Of a stretch of DNA of 64,000 bases, positions 8,763-16,415 are shown piece by piece. Made by a program: the position numbers and the translations under genes. The DNA lies in NCBI RefSeq assembly GCF_022751215.1, contig NZ_JAICDG010000002.1, forward strand, positions 372,001-436,000, given 5' to 3'. Source of the stretch: Actinomadura terrae (lineage in GTDB: Bacteria; Actinomycetota; Actinomycetes; Streptosporangiales; Streptosporangiaceae). Numbering within the stretch: position 1 is the first letter of the stretch; each line of letters opens with the position of its first letter. The notes beneath the pieces are model-generated. The model was not told the DNA's origin, did not search any database, and saw only the letters and a list, made by a program, of their open reading frames with translations.

Positions 8763-9787
8763 CCCAGCCCGACCGGCGCCGGTCCAGGGACAGCAAGATC
8801 ATGTTGGTGTTGGCGGTCCTCGTCGTCGCCGTCGCCGCGACCTGGGTGACCTCGTCGGTGCTGCGCGCGGGCGCGTCCGGCGGGGGCGGTGACGCGAACC
8901 TGCCCGGCGGGCGGCAGATCGTGTTCCGGTCGCTGCGGGCCGGGCCCTCGTTCGGGCACATCGCCGTGGTTCCGGCCGGTGACGCGGGACGGGAGCGCGT
9001 CGTCCTGCCGACGCGATGCGAGCGGACGGCGGCGTCGGCCGCCGGTGGCCTCTGCCTGCGGCAGACACGCAACCCGATCGAGCTTTTCGCGGTCACTTTG
9101 CTGGACGAGCGGCTGCGTCCCGGAAAGGAGACGCGGCTCAACGGAATTCCGAGCCGCGCCCGGTTCTCCGAGGACGGCCGTTACTACGCCACGACCGCCT
9201 TCGTTACCGGGCACTCCTACATCTCCGACGGCTTTTCCACCGAGACCGTCATCGGACGTGTCGGCGGCGAGCCGGTCGGCAATGTCGAGGACTTCGCGTT
9301 CCTGTTGAACGGGCAGCGGAACCAGAACGCCGACCGCAATGTGTGGGGCGTGACGTTCGTCCCCGGCGGGGAGCGGTTCTTCGCGACCGTCGCCACCCAG
9401 AACCGCAGATACCTGGTCGAGGGTGATATCCGGCGGCGCACGCTGACCGCCCTGCGCGACAACGTCGAGTGCCCGTCCCTTTCCCCGGACGGGCGGCGGC
9501 TCGTCTACAAGAAACGGACGGGCCTCAATACCGACGTGTGGCGCTTCCACGTCCTCGACCTGGCGTCCGGCGTCGAGAGGCCGCTGGCCGAGACGCGGAG
9601 CGTGGACGACCAGGCGGCGTGGCTGGACGATGGCCATGTCATGTACGGGGTGCCCAAGGGCGGCGCGGGCGGGCGCAACGCCGACGTCTGGGTCGTGCCC
9701 CTGAACGGCGGCGCGCCGCGGCTCCTCATCCCGGACGCGGACTCGCCGACCGTCCGCGGCCCGGCCAAGGCGCGCTCACAGCGCTGA
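8759..9787 (+). CDS. Membrane-anchored TolB/PD40-type beta-propeller protein
   Basis: This 342-residue protein has a short basic N-terminus, one membrane helix at about 15-36 (IMLVLAVLVVAVAATW) and an extracytoplasmic remainder. The exported part has repeated PD40-like elements, such as ARFSEDGRYYATT, LSPDGRRLVY and DVWVVPLNGG, typical of TolB-like propellers. The ATG overlaps the MFS stop (ATGA), indicating translational coupling. Propellers of this type bind partners rather than catalyse. Together with the secreted hydrolase-like protein and the exporter, it may form an envelope complex; this is inference from gene order. Confidence 0.75.
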   Translation: MTQPDRRRSRDSKIMLVLAVLVVAVAATWVTSSVLRAGASGGGGDANLPGGRQIVFRSLRAGPSFGHIAVVPAGDAGRERVVLPTRCERTAASAAGGLCLRQTRNPIELFAVTLLDERLRPGKETRLNGIPSRARFSEDGRYYATTAFVTGHSYISDGFSTETVIGRVGGEPVGNVEDFAFLLNGQRNQNADRNVWGVTFVPGGERFFATVATQNRRYLVEGDIRRRTLTALRDNVECPSLSPDGRRLVYKKRTGLNTDVWRFHVLDLASGVERPLAETRSVDDQAAWLDDGHVMYGVPKGGAGGRNADVWVVPLNGGAPRLLIPDADSPTVRGPAKARSQR

Positions 9788-9859
9788 TCCGGCGGCAGGG
9801 AGGGGTCCCGTTCGGCGGCGCGTACGGTGCGTGCGAAAACGAGCGGCGGAGGGTGCCCC

Positions 9860-10621
9860 GTGAACATGAAGACATCGGTCGAACGCACTTTTGCTCGAAC
9901 CTTCGACTGGAGCGGCCGGGCCTCGCGTTCGGAGTACTGGTGGTTCGTCCTCTTCTACATGATCACCCTTGCGATCTCCATCGCGCTCGCGATGACGGTC
10001 GCCACGTTCTTCACTCTGCTGATCTGGTTACTGGTGATCCTCGTGCCGAGCCTCGGGGTGTCCGTGCGCAGGTTCCATGACATCGACCGTTCGGGATGTT
10101 GGTTGCTGGTGGGCCTCGTGCCCAACGTCGGCGGACTTATAGTCATCGTCTTCCACTGCCTTTCCAGCACCCCCGGTCCCAACACCTACGGCCCTCCGGA
10201 CGACCCGGCCGCGCAGGTGAAGGCGCACCGGAAATTCGCCCATCGGTTCGACAGGTACGGCGATATCTATCTCGCGGTCGGTTACGCCGCACTGGCCGTG
10301 ATGTACGCGCACGAGGCGGGCAAGAAGGTCGAGAAGGACCTGGCCTGGCTGGCGCTCCGGCGCGAGGTGATGGGAGACGAGGCGTACCGGCAGCGCCTTC
10401 TGGAAGTGCTCGACCCGGGCGGAGTCGACGACCTCCTCCGGCTGACGCCCGTGCCGGTTCACGAACCCATTGCCGAGCCGTCCCCGGAATTCAACGCCCC
10501 GCCGCCGCCCGGGCTCAGCGTCCCGCCGCCCGGGCCCGGTGCGCAGCCTCCGGGGCCCAGCGCGCCATCCGCCGGGCCCGCCGCGCACACGATTTCCGAC
10601 CCTCCCGAAGGCGGCGTTTAG
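9860..10621 (+). CDS. DUF805 membrane protein with proline-rich tail
   Basis: The 253-residue product starts at GTG 9860, with GGAGGG at 9848-9853 as ribosome site. Residues 1-115 are a DUF805 domain: WSGRASRSEYWWFVLF, then hydrophobic helices, then RRFHDIDRSG, the family's conserved loop. The middle, about residues 120-190, is soluble and helical. The end is rich in Pro and Gly (PPPPG, PPGPGA repeats) and probably disordered. The function of DUF805 is unknown; family members are small inner-membrane proteins. The gene seems to stand alone. Confidence 0.8.
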   Translation: MNMKTSVERTFARTFDWSGRASRSEYWWFVLFYMITLAISIALAMTVATFFTLLIWLLVILVPSLGVSVRRFHDIDRSGCWLLVGLVPNVGGLIVIVFHCLSSTPGPNTYGPPDDPAAQVKAHRKFAHRFDRYGDIYLAVGYAALAVMYAHEAGKKVEKDLAWLALRREVMGDEAYRQRLLEVLDPGGVDDLLRLTPVPVHEPIAEPSPEFNAPPPPGLSVPPPGPGAQPPGPSAPSAGPAAHTISDPPEGGV

Positions 10622-10815
10622 GCTCGCGGCGGCGGCGCGGCAGATGGCGATGGCGATGGCGACGAGGTAAATGGGTCGTTCGGCGGACGCAGCCTTGACC
10701 TGCTCGTCCGTCGGCGCGCGACCCCGCGTGCGACGCGCGCGGCCTCGCCCTGTTCTTCACCGACTGATCACACCCGCGCCCCCCGAGCCGCTGATTTGCG
10801 GGTAAACCTGGGGTT

Positions 10816-11556
10816 GTGCAGGTGAGCTATGTGAGTGAGGCGGCGCCGGGGCGTCCGAACGAGGACTTCGTGGCGGCGGGTCCCGGATGGGTCGTGCTGC
10901 TGGACGGCGCGACCGAGCCCGACGGAGTGGACAGCGGATGCCGGCACGACCCGGCGTGGCTCGTGCGGCGCGTCGGCGGGCAGATCGCGGCGCGGCTGGC
11001 GCTGGAGGGCGGCCAGCCGCTGCCCGACCTGGTGGCGGAGGCGATCAAGGTGACCGGCGAGGCGCACACCGCGACCTGTGATCTGGCGAACCCCGACAGC
11101 CCCTCGGCGACCGTGTCGCTGCTGCGGCGGCGGGACGAGGTCGTGGAGTGGTACGTCCTCGCCGACTCCCCGATCGTGGTGGACGACGGGCAGGTCCGCG
11201 TGTTCCGCGACGACCGGGTCGACCGGCTGCCGAGCTACACGCAGGAGTCGGTGCGCCGGTCCCGGAACAGCCCCGGCGGGTTCTGGGTCGCGAGCACCCG
11301 TCCCGAGGCCGCGTACGAGGGGCTGACCGGGGAGGTGCCGGTGCGGGGGCTGACGCGCGCGGCGGTCCTCAGCGACGGCGCGTCCCGGCTGGTGGAGAAG
11401 TTCGGCGCCCTCGGGTGGGACGAGCTGCTCGACCTGCTGGACGAGGCGGGCCCCACCGAGTTGGTCAGGCGGACGCGGGCCGCGGAGGCCCGGGCGGACG
11501 TCCGCCCGGGCAGCAAACGCTACGACGACGCCACCGCCGTCCTCGTCCGCTTCTGA
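10816..11556 (+). CDS. PP2C-like phosphatase-fold protein
   Basis: The 246-residue protein has the PP2C layout. An early Asp-containing strand (WVVLLDGATEPDGVD) takes the place of the metal-binding DG motif. A middle VLADSPIVV strand matches the usual GDS region, a TRAAVLSDGASRL strand follows, and it ends in a KRYDDATAVLVRF element, the usual DD(A/N)T metal motif. It is close to actinobacterial proteins annotated as integrated PP2C domains. Metal-dependent Ser/Thr phosphatase activity is plausible. The GTG start has no clear ribosome site and may be leaderless. The acyl-CoA dehydrogenase gene begins 1 base after its stop. Confidence 0.65.
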   Translation: MQVSYVSEAAPGRPNEDFVAAGPGWVVLLDGATEPDGVDSGCRHDPAWLVRRVGGQIAARLALEGGQPLPDLVAEAIKVTGEAHTATCDLANPDSPSATVSLLRRRDEVVEWYVLADSPIVVDDGQVRVFRDDRVDRLPSYTQESVRRSRNSPGGFWVASTRPEAAYEGLTGEVPVRGLTRAAVLSDGASRLVEKFGALGWDELLDLLDEAGPTELVRRTRAAEARADVRPGSKRYDDATAVLVRF

Positions 11557-11557
11557 C

Positions 11558-12685
11558 ATGGACGCACGTGATTTCGCCGACGTGCTCGCGGCCGCCCGCG
11601 CCTTCGTGCGCGACCGGGTCGTCCCGAGCGAGGACGAGATCGAGGAGACCGACGCCATCCCCGAGCCGATCCGGCGGGCCGCACGCGACATGGGCCTGTT
11701 CGGATACGCGCTGCCCGAACGCTACGGCGGCCTCGGCCTCACGGTGAGCGAGGAGGTGCGGCTGGTCTTCGAGCTCGGCTACGCGAGCCCCGCGTTCCGG
11801 TCGATGTTCGGCACCAGCAACGGCATCGCCGGGCAGGTCCTCGTCCATGCCGGGACCGACGAGCAGAAGGACGCCTGGCTGCCGCGCCTCGCGTCCGGCG
11901 AGGCCGTCGGCGCCTTCGCGCTCACCGAGGCCGAGGCGGGCTCCGACCCGAGCGCGCTGACCACCACCGCGCGCCGCGAGGGCGACGGCTATGTGATCGA
12001 CGGCGCCAAGCGGTTCATCACCAACGCGCCCGAGGCCGACGTCCTCATGGTCTTCGCCCGGACGGGCGGCCCCGGCGGCCGCGGCATCTCCACCTTCCTC
12101 GTCGAGCGCGACGCGGGCGGCCTCAGCGTCGGGCCCGCCGACGCCAAGATGGGCCAGCGCGGCGCCCACACCGCCGAGGTGCTCCTCGACGGCGTCCGCG
12201 TCCCCGCGTCCTCCCTGGTCGGGACGGAGGGCAGCGGCTTCCGGACCGCGATGGCGTCCCTCGCCCACGGACGGCTGAGCATTTCCGCCGTCTGCGTGGG
12301 CCTCGCCCAAAGGCTCCTGGACGAGACCGTCGCGTACGCGAGGGAACGCGTCCAAGGGGGAAAGCCGATCGGGGAATACCAGCTGGTCCAGGGGCTGATC
12401 GCCGACTCCCAGGCCGAACTCTACGCCGGACGTTCGATGGTGCTGGAGGCGGCGCGCGCCTACGACGCCGGGGAGGACACGGCGCTTGGGCCGTCCTGCG
12501 CGAAGTACTTCTGCTCCGAGATGGCCGGACGCGTCGCCGACCGCGCCGTGCAGGTCTTCGGCGGCATGGGCTACATGCGCGGCGTCGCCGTCGAACGCCT
12601 CTACCGGGACGTCCGCCTCTTCCGCATCTTCGAGGGCACCAGCCAGATCCAGCAGCTCGTGATCGCCCGTCACCTGCTGCGCTGA
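11558..12685 (+). CDS. Acyl-CoA dehydrogenase
   Basis: The 375-residue protein has the full acyl-CoA dehydrogenase layout: an N-terminal helical domain, the FAD/substrate loop FALTEAEAGSDPSAL, the beta-domain, and a C-terminal helical domain. The latter has QVFGGMGYMRG and FEGTSQIQQ, whose Glu is the catalytic base position. It would oxidise an acyl-CoA to the trans-2-enoyl-CoA using FAD, passing electrons to ETF. Substrate chain length cannot be told. It starts one base after the PP2C-like gene and ends 80 bases before trnT. Confidence 0.9.
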   Translation: MDARDFADVLAAARAFVRDRVVPSEDEIEETDAIPEPIRRAARDMGLFGYALPERYGGLGLTVSEEVRLVFELGYASPAFRSMFGTSNGIAGQVLVHAGTDEQKDAWLPRLASGEAVGAFALTEAEAGSDPSALTTTARREGDGYVIDGAKRFITNAPEADVLMVFARTGGPGGRGISTFLVERDAGGLSVGPADAKMGQRGAHTAEVLLDGVRVPASSLVGTEGSGFRTAMASLAHGRLSISAVCVGLAQRLLDETVAYARERVQGGKPIGEYQLVQGLIADSQAELYAGRSMVLEAARAYDAGEDTALGPSCAKYFCSEMAGRVADRAVQVFGGMGYMRGVAVERLYRDVRLFRIFEGTSQIQQLVIARHLLR

Positions 12686-12714
12686 CCAGGCACGACGAAG
12701 ACCCTCCAAACGAT

Positions 12715-12744
12715 TTCGCAACCGGGCCGCGAACCCTGTATGGT
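12715..12744 (+). promoter_or_regulatory. Likely promoter of trnT
   Basis: -35 TTCGCA (12715-12720) and -10 TATGGT (12739-12744) are separated by 18 bases. The distance to the tRNA 5' end is 21 bases. The same -35 hexamer recurs in front of trnM. Confidence 0.5.
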
Positions 12745-12765
12745 TTCACTGCGCGAACGGCGCAG

Positions 12766-12838
12766 GCCCCTTTAGCTCAGTCGGCAGAGCGTCTCCATGG
12801 TAAGGAGAAGGTCTACGGTTCGATTCCGTAAAGGGGCT
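12766..12838 (+). tRNA. tRNA-Thr (anticodon GGT)
   Basis: The full cloverleaf can be folded: acceptor GCCCCTT/AAGGGGC, D stem GCTC/GAGC, anticodon stem TCTCC/GGAGA with loop ATGGTAA (anticodon GGT), and T arm TACGG-TTCGATT-CCGTA. The discriminator is T and CCA is not encoded. It is the first gene of the conserved trnT-trnM-rpmG block. Confidence 0.97.
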
Positions 12839-12997
12839 CACGGCATCTCGGCCGCCATCCGGAACCAGCGGACGGCGGCCTTCGTCGTCCCAGGGCCGCC
12901 GTCCGGCCTCGCCCGCCCCCGCGATCATGGGCGGCGGGTGCCTGATTCGCTCCATACGGGGCCCTGTGATACCGTCCCACCGGTTCCAGTAGGACGT

Positions 12998-13026
12998 TTC
13001 GCAGGTCACCGGCCAGCCGGTAGCCT
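12998..13026 (+). promoter_or_regulatory. Possible promoter of trnM-rpmG
   Basis: -35 TTCGCA (12998-13003) and -10 TAGCCT (13021-13026) are separated by 17 bases, with the same -35 as the trnT promoter. It is about 118 bases upstream of the tRNA, so a second closer promoter (for example around TATCCT at 13111) cannot be excluded. Confidence 0.35.
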
Positions 13027-13143
13027 GGGCGACGCTCCCGGGAGCCCGCGAAACCGATTCCCGATCTTCGTACGGGGTTTTCTCGTTTCCAGGGCTCGGT
13101 GGGCATCCGGTATCCTTGCAATCCGGTCCACACCGACCATCAC

Positions 13144-13217
13144 GGCGGGGTAGCTCAGTCAGGCAGAGCAAGCGGCTCATAATCGCTGTGTCGCCGGTTC
13201 AAGTCCGGCCCTCGCTA
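13144..13217 (+). tRNA. Elongator tRNA-Met (anticodon CAT)
   Basis: Acceptor GGCGGGG pairs with CCTCGCT, including G-T pairs at 1-72 and 5-68. The D stem is GCTC/GAGC. The anticodon stem is AGCGG/TCGCT with loop CTCATAA (anticodon CAT), and the T arm is GCCGG-TTCAAGT-CCGGC. The anticodon stem lacks the three G-C pairs of initiator tRNA and position 1-72 is paired, so this is the elongator. CCA is not encoded. Confidence 0.95.
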
Positions 13218-13333
13218 CTACCCAAGTCTCTCACCTCCACCCGGGGGTGAGCAGGCTGGGTCGAATCGCCGGCCGCCCGCACGGGCGGCCGAGGTACGTA
13301 GTCCATGTCCCTAGCCCAGAAAGGCACTCCATC

Positions 13334-13498
13334 GTGGCTGCCACCGACGTCCGGCCGAAGATCACGCTGGCCTGCCAGGAGTGCAAGCACCGCAACTACA
13401 TCACGCGGAAGAACCGGCGCAACGACCCGGACCGCCTTGAGATCAAGAAGTACTGCCCCAACTGCCGCACCCACCGTCCGCACCGGGAAACCCGCTAG
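13334..13498 (+). CDS. rpmG: 50S ribosomal protein L33, zinc-binding form
   Basis: The 54-residue L33 starts at GTG 13334 ([17 protein letters not shown]), with AGAAAGG about 10 bases upstream. It has two Cys pairs, C14-x-x-C17 and C41-x-x-C44, so it is the C+ zinc-ribbon form. Many actinomycetes also keep a Cys-free copy that Zur induces under zinc shortage. The position after trnM and before hadA is the conserved actinobacterial order. Its last ~50 bases, including the stop, recur in degenerate form twice downstream. Confidence 0.97.
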   Translation: MAATDVRPKITLACQECKHRNYITRKNRRNDPDRLEIKKYCPNCRTHRPHRETR

Positions 13499-13649
13499 CT
13501 GAGGCCCGGACGGGAAGTACTGCCCGCTCCGCTTCCACACGGGGCCGGGACGCACCGTCCGCGCCGCGAAACCCGCTAGCCGAGGCCCGAACGGGACGTA
13601 TCGCCCACGCAACGCAGGGGCGCACCGTCCAAACCGGGAAGCCCGCTAG
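13448..13649 (+). repeat. Degenerate tandem copies of the rpmG 3' end
   Basis: The last 51 bases of rpmG (13448-13498, starting AAGTACTGCCC and ending CCCGCTAG) are followed by a similar block at 13515-13579 and another at 13596-13649. All three end in AA(A/G)CCCGCTAG, and the second also starts AAGTACTGCCC. The linkers after copies one and two (13499-13514 and 13580-13595) are nearly the same, GAGGCCCG-ACGGG. TAG to TAG distances are 81 and 70 bases. The outer copies are not translated because the first stop is intact. Confidence 0.85.
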
Positions 13650-13867
13650 TTCGCGGAGGGCCCAGGGGCCCGCAGTGGGTGACTTCTTCGCAAGCTTGCC
13701 CTGACGTGACTGACCAGCCCGTCCTCGCCCAGAAGACCCGCGAGGGCGGGCTGAGCGTTGTTCTGTTACGGTCCCGTCCGGGAGCACGCGGACGCCCGCG
13801 CGGGCGTCGGGAGACCGCGGCGGCCGCGGGAGGCGCGAGGCTTGGAACGACCGGAGGGACGGACCGC

Positions 13868-14305
13868 ATGGCACTGAACCGCGACTTCGTCGGGCGGAGC
13901 TTCCCGCCCGGCGAGCCGTACGAGGTCGGCAGGGTGAAGATCGGCGAGTTCGCGGACGCGATCGGCGACCCGAACCCGATCTTCCGCGACCCGGAGGCGG
14001 CCAAGGCCGCCGGATACCCCGACGTCATCGCGCCGCCGACCTTCCCGATCGTGATGTCGCTCTACACCCCCGGGCTGGCCGACCCCGAGCTCGGGCTGAA
14101 CTTCTCGATGGTCGTGCACAGCGGGCAGCGCTTCGAGTACGTCCGGCCGCTGCGCGCCGGGGACGTCGTGACCTGCGCGTCCACGATCGCTGAGATCAAG
14201 TCCGTCGGCAGCCACGAGAGCATGACGGTGGTGACGGAGATCGCGACCGTCGAGGGCGAGCCGGTCTGCACCTGCCACAACACGTTCGTGGAACGGGGGG
14301 CGTGA
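13868..14305 (+). CDS. hadA: (3R)-hydroxyacyl-ACP dehydratase subunit HadA-like (MaoC N-terminal type)
   Basis: The 145-residue product starts at ATG 13868 (MALNRDFVGRSFPPGEPYEV) and has a single hot-dog fold of the MaoC-dehydratase N-terminal type. It has the GDPNPIFRDPEAA segment but lacks the catalytic Asp/His pair, as expected for HadA, the non-catalytic partner of HadB. In mycobacteria HadAB removes water from 3-hydroxyacyl-ACP in FAS-II chain elongation. Here the order rpmG-hadA-hadB is conserved. Whether this organism makes long chains or uses the pair otherwise is not shown. The stop overlaps the hadB start (TGATG). Confidence 0.85.
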   Translation: MALNRDFVGRSFPPGEPYEVGRVKIGEFADAIGDPNPIFRDPEAAKAAGYPDVIAPPTFPIVMSLYTPGLADPELGLNFSMVVHSGQRFEYVRPLRAGDVVTCASTIAEIKSVGSHESMTVVTEIATVEGEPVCTCHNTFVERGA

Positions 14306-14730
14306 TGACCGCCACGGTCAGGTACGACGACGTCGAGGTCGGCACCGAGATCGCCGCGCGGACGTTCGAGATCGACCGCGCGAACCTCGTCATGTACGCG
14401 GGCGCGTCCGGCGACTTCAACCCGATCCACTGGCGCGAGAGCACGGCGAAGGCCGTCGGGCTGCCGGACGTCATCGCGCACGGCATGTACACGATGGCCC
14501 AGGGCGGACGGTTCGTCTCCGACTGGGCGGGCGACCCGGGCGCCGTCCTCGACTACGGGGTACGGTTCTCCTCGCCGGTCGTGGTGCCCGACGAGGGCGG
14601 CGCGACGCTGGAGATCAGCGGCAAGGTGGAGAGGAAGCTCGACGACAACACCGTCGTCGTGGCGCTCACCGCGCGGTCGGACGATCAGAAGGTCCTCACG
14701 CGTGCGAAGGCCACCGTCCGGCTCGCCTGA
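14305..14730 (+). CDS. hadB: (3R)-hydroxyacyl-ACP dehydratase catalytic subunit HadB-like
   Basis: The 141-residue hot-dog protein carries the hydratase-2 motif YAGASGDFNPIHW, with Asp37 and His42 as the catalytic pair, followed by GLPDVIAHGMYTM. It would form the active site of the HadAB heterodimer. The ATG at 14305 overlaps the hadA TGA. A GTG one codon earlier is also possible. The product's end RAKATVRLA is typical. Confidence 0.88.
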   Translation: MTATVRYDDVEVGTEIAARTFEIDRANLVMYAGASGDFNPIHWRESTAKAVGLPDVIAHGMYTMAQGGRFVSDWAGDPGAVLDYGVRFSSPVVVPDEGGATLEISGKVERKLDDNTVVVALTARSDDQKVLTRAKATVRLA

Positions 14731-14801
14731 ACGAGCGCGCCCGAGCGAGCGCGCCTGAACGAGCGCCCGCGGCCGGGCCCGGACGTACGGGAGGGGAAGA
14801 C

Positions 14802-15869
14802 GTGGCGGTGTTCGCTGAAGAGGTGAACCTGGCCGGGTACACGACGCTGCGACTGGGCGGGCCCGCGCGCCGCTTCGTCGAGGCGACGACGGAGGCGGAG
14901 CTGGTCGCCGCCGTCCGCGAGGCCGACGACGCCGGGCAGGACGTGCTCGTGCTCGGCGGCGGCAGCAACCTCGTCGTGTCCGACGACGGCTTCCCGGGGA
15001 CGGTCGTCCGCGTCGGGACGCGCGGCACCGAGCTTCAGCCGGGGGAGGGCGACACGGTCCTCGTCCGCGTCCAGGCCGGTGAGGACTGGGACCCGTTCGT
15101 CGCCCGCTGCGTGTGCGACGGCCTCGCCGGGGTCGAGTGCCTGTCGGGCATTCCCGGACGCGTCGGCGCGACCCCGATCCAGAATGTCGGTGCCTACGGG
15201 CAGGATGTCAGCGAGACGATCGTGGAGGTCCGCGCCTACGACCGGCGCGCCCGCGCGATCGTGACGCTCGACCGCGACGCGTGCCGCTTCACCTACCGGA
15301 ACAGCGTGTTCAAGGGCGCGGACCGCTACGTCGTCCTGGACGTGACGTACGCGCTCCGCGAGGCCGAGGAGTCGCAGCCCATCGCCTACGCCGAACTGGC
15401 CAGACGCCTCGGCGTGCAGCCGGGGGAGCGGGTGTCGCTGAAGGAGGCGCGCGACGCCGTCCTCGAACTGCGGCGCGGCAAGGGCATGGTGCTGGACGCG
15501 GCCGACCCCGACACCCGCAGCGCCGGCTCGTTCTTCACCAACCCCGTCCTCGACCCGGCCCAGCTCGCCGACCTGGAGCGCCGCGTCGCCGAGCGGCTCG
15601 GCCCCGACGCGCAGTTCCCCCGCTACCCTGAGGCCGGGGGGCGGGTGAAGACGTCCGCCGCCTGGCTGATCGACCGCGCGGGCTTCACCAAGGGCCACGC
15701 GCTCGGCCCGGCGCGGATCTCGACCAAGCACACGCTGGCGCTCACCAACCCGGGCGGCGGCGGGACGGGCGACCTCCTCGCCCTGGCCCGCGAGGTCCGC
15801 GACGGCGTCCGCGCCGCGTTCGGCGTGGAACTGGTGAACGAACCCGTCCTCATCGGCGTGACCCTCTGA
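14802..15869 (+). CDS. murB: UDP-N-acetylenolpyruvoylglucosamine reductase
   Basis: This 355-residue FAD enzyme reduces UDP-GlcNAc-enolpyruvate to UDP-MurNAc with NADPH, in the second step of peptidoglycan precursor synthesis. Motifs seen are VLGGGSNLVVSDDG (FAD pyrophosphate), GIPGRVGATPIQNVGAYGQ, YRNSVFK, SAGSFFTNP with the proton-donor Ser, and a C-terminal NEPVLIG with the catalytic Glu. GTG start with GGAGGGGAAG upstream. The product ends LIGVTL, and the DNA of this end is iterated downstream in 23-bp units. Confidence 0.97.
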   Translation: MAVFAEEVNLAGYTTLRLGGPARRFVEATTEAELVAAVREADDAGQDVLVLGGGSNLVVSDDGFPGTVVRVGTRGTELQPGEGDTVLVRVQAGEDWDPFVARCVCDGLAGVECLSGIPGRVGATPIQNVGAYGQDVSETIVEVRAYDRRARAIVTLDRDACRFTYRNSVFKGADRYVVLDVTYALREAEESQPIAYAELARRLGVQPGERVSLKEARDAVLELRRGKGMVLDAADPDTRSAGSFFTNPVLDPAQLADLERRVAERLGPDAQFPRYPEAGGRVKTSAAWLIDRAGFTKGHALGPARISTKHTLALTNPGGGGTGDLLALAREVRDGVRAAFGVELVNEPVLIGVTL

Positions 15870-16177
15870 GCCCGTCCGGCGCAACCCGCTGAGCTCGATC
15901 GGCGTGACCCGCTGAACCCGATCGACCAAACCCTCTGCGCACGATCGGCATGACCCTCTGAGCCCGTCCGGCGCAACCCGCTCAGCCCGTTCGGCGCAAC
16001 CGGCTGCGCACGATCGGCGTGACCCTCTGAGCCCGTCCGGCGCAACCCGCTCAGCCCGTTCGGCGCAACCGGCTGCGCACGATCGGCGTGACCCGCTGAG
16101 CTCGATCGGCCTAGCCCTCTGAGCTCGATCGGCGTGACCCGCTCGGCCCGATCGGCGTGGCTCGCTGAGCCTCCGCC
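15856..16177 (+). repeat. 23-bp tandem repeat array grown from the murB 3' end
   Basis: About 14 contiguous units of exactly 23 bases start inside murB: 15856-15878 holds the last codons and stop, and the units run to 16155-16177. Each begins GCGTGACC or GCGCAACC, has C(T/G)CTGAGC or a variant in the middle, and ends near CGATCG, CGTCCG or CGTTCG. Units 5-7 (15948-16016) and 8-10 (16017-16085) are the same 69-base block apart from one base, showing a later block duplication. The last unit is degenerate. Since 23 is not a multiple of 3, this is not a protein repeat. Confidence 0.92.
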
Positions 16178-16214
16178 TGGCCGGTCCGGGGTTGAGGGGG
16201 GTTGGTAGGGTTGG

Positions 16215-16342
16215 CGGCGTCGAGGGGGAGTAGTCCCGAATCGCGTGATCGACATGCTGGCGCCGCGTGCGGTGCCCGGTCATGCGGGCCTCGGGCCGCG
16301 CGCGGCGCGGTCGGTCGAGGCGGACGAGACCTTCGGTCCGGC
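16215..16342 (+). promoter_or_regulatory. yybP-ykoY manganese riboswitch
   Basis: Three hallmark segments appear in order and spacing: GGGGGAGTAG (16224-16233), GACATGC (16250-16256) and AGACCTTCGG (16328-16337). P1 can form between CGAGGG (16221-16226) and CCTTCG (16331-16336). These are the conserved loops that meet at the Mn2+ site in known yybP-ykoY aptamers. A CCGGCA-GTCA-TGCCGG hairpin (16338-16353) follows without a T-run. Further down CCCTC (16384-16388) can pair with the GAGGG of the ribosome site (16407-16411), so translational control is plausible. The gene behind it is a GDT1-type Mn exporter, a classical target. Confidence 0.82.
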
Positions 16343-16415
16343 AGTCATGCCGGGCCGAGGTCGTGTGCCCTGAAAGCTCCCCGCCCTCCGCCCGGCATCC
16401 GAGCGAGAGGGACCC

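Noticed and set aside
13144..13217. Initiator tRNA-fMet
   Set aside because: Position 1-72 pairs (G-T) and the anticodon stem lacks three consecutive G-C pairs, so it is an elongator.
15856..16177. CRISPR array for the 23-bp units
   Set aside because: The units are contiguous with no unique spacers, so this is a plain tandem repeat.
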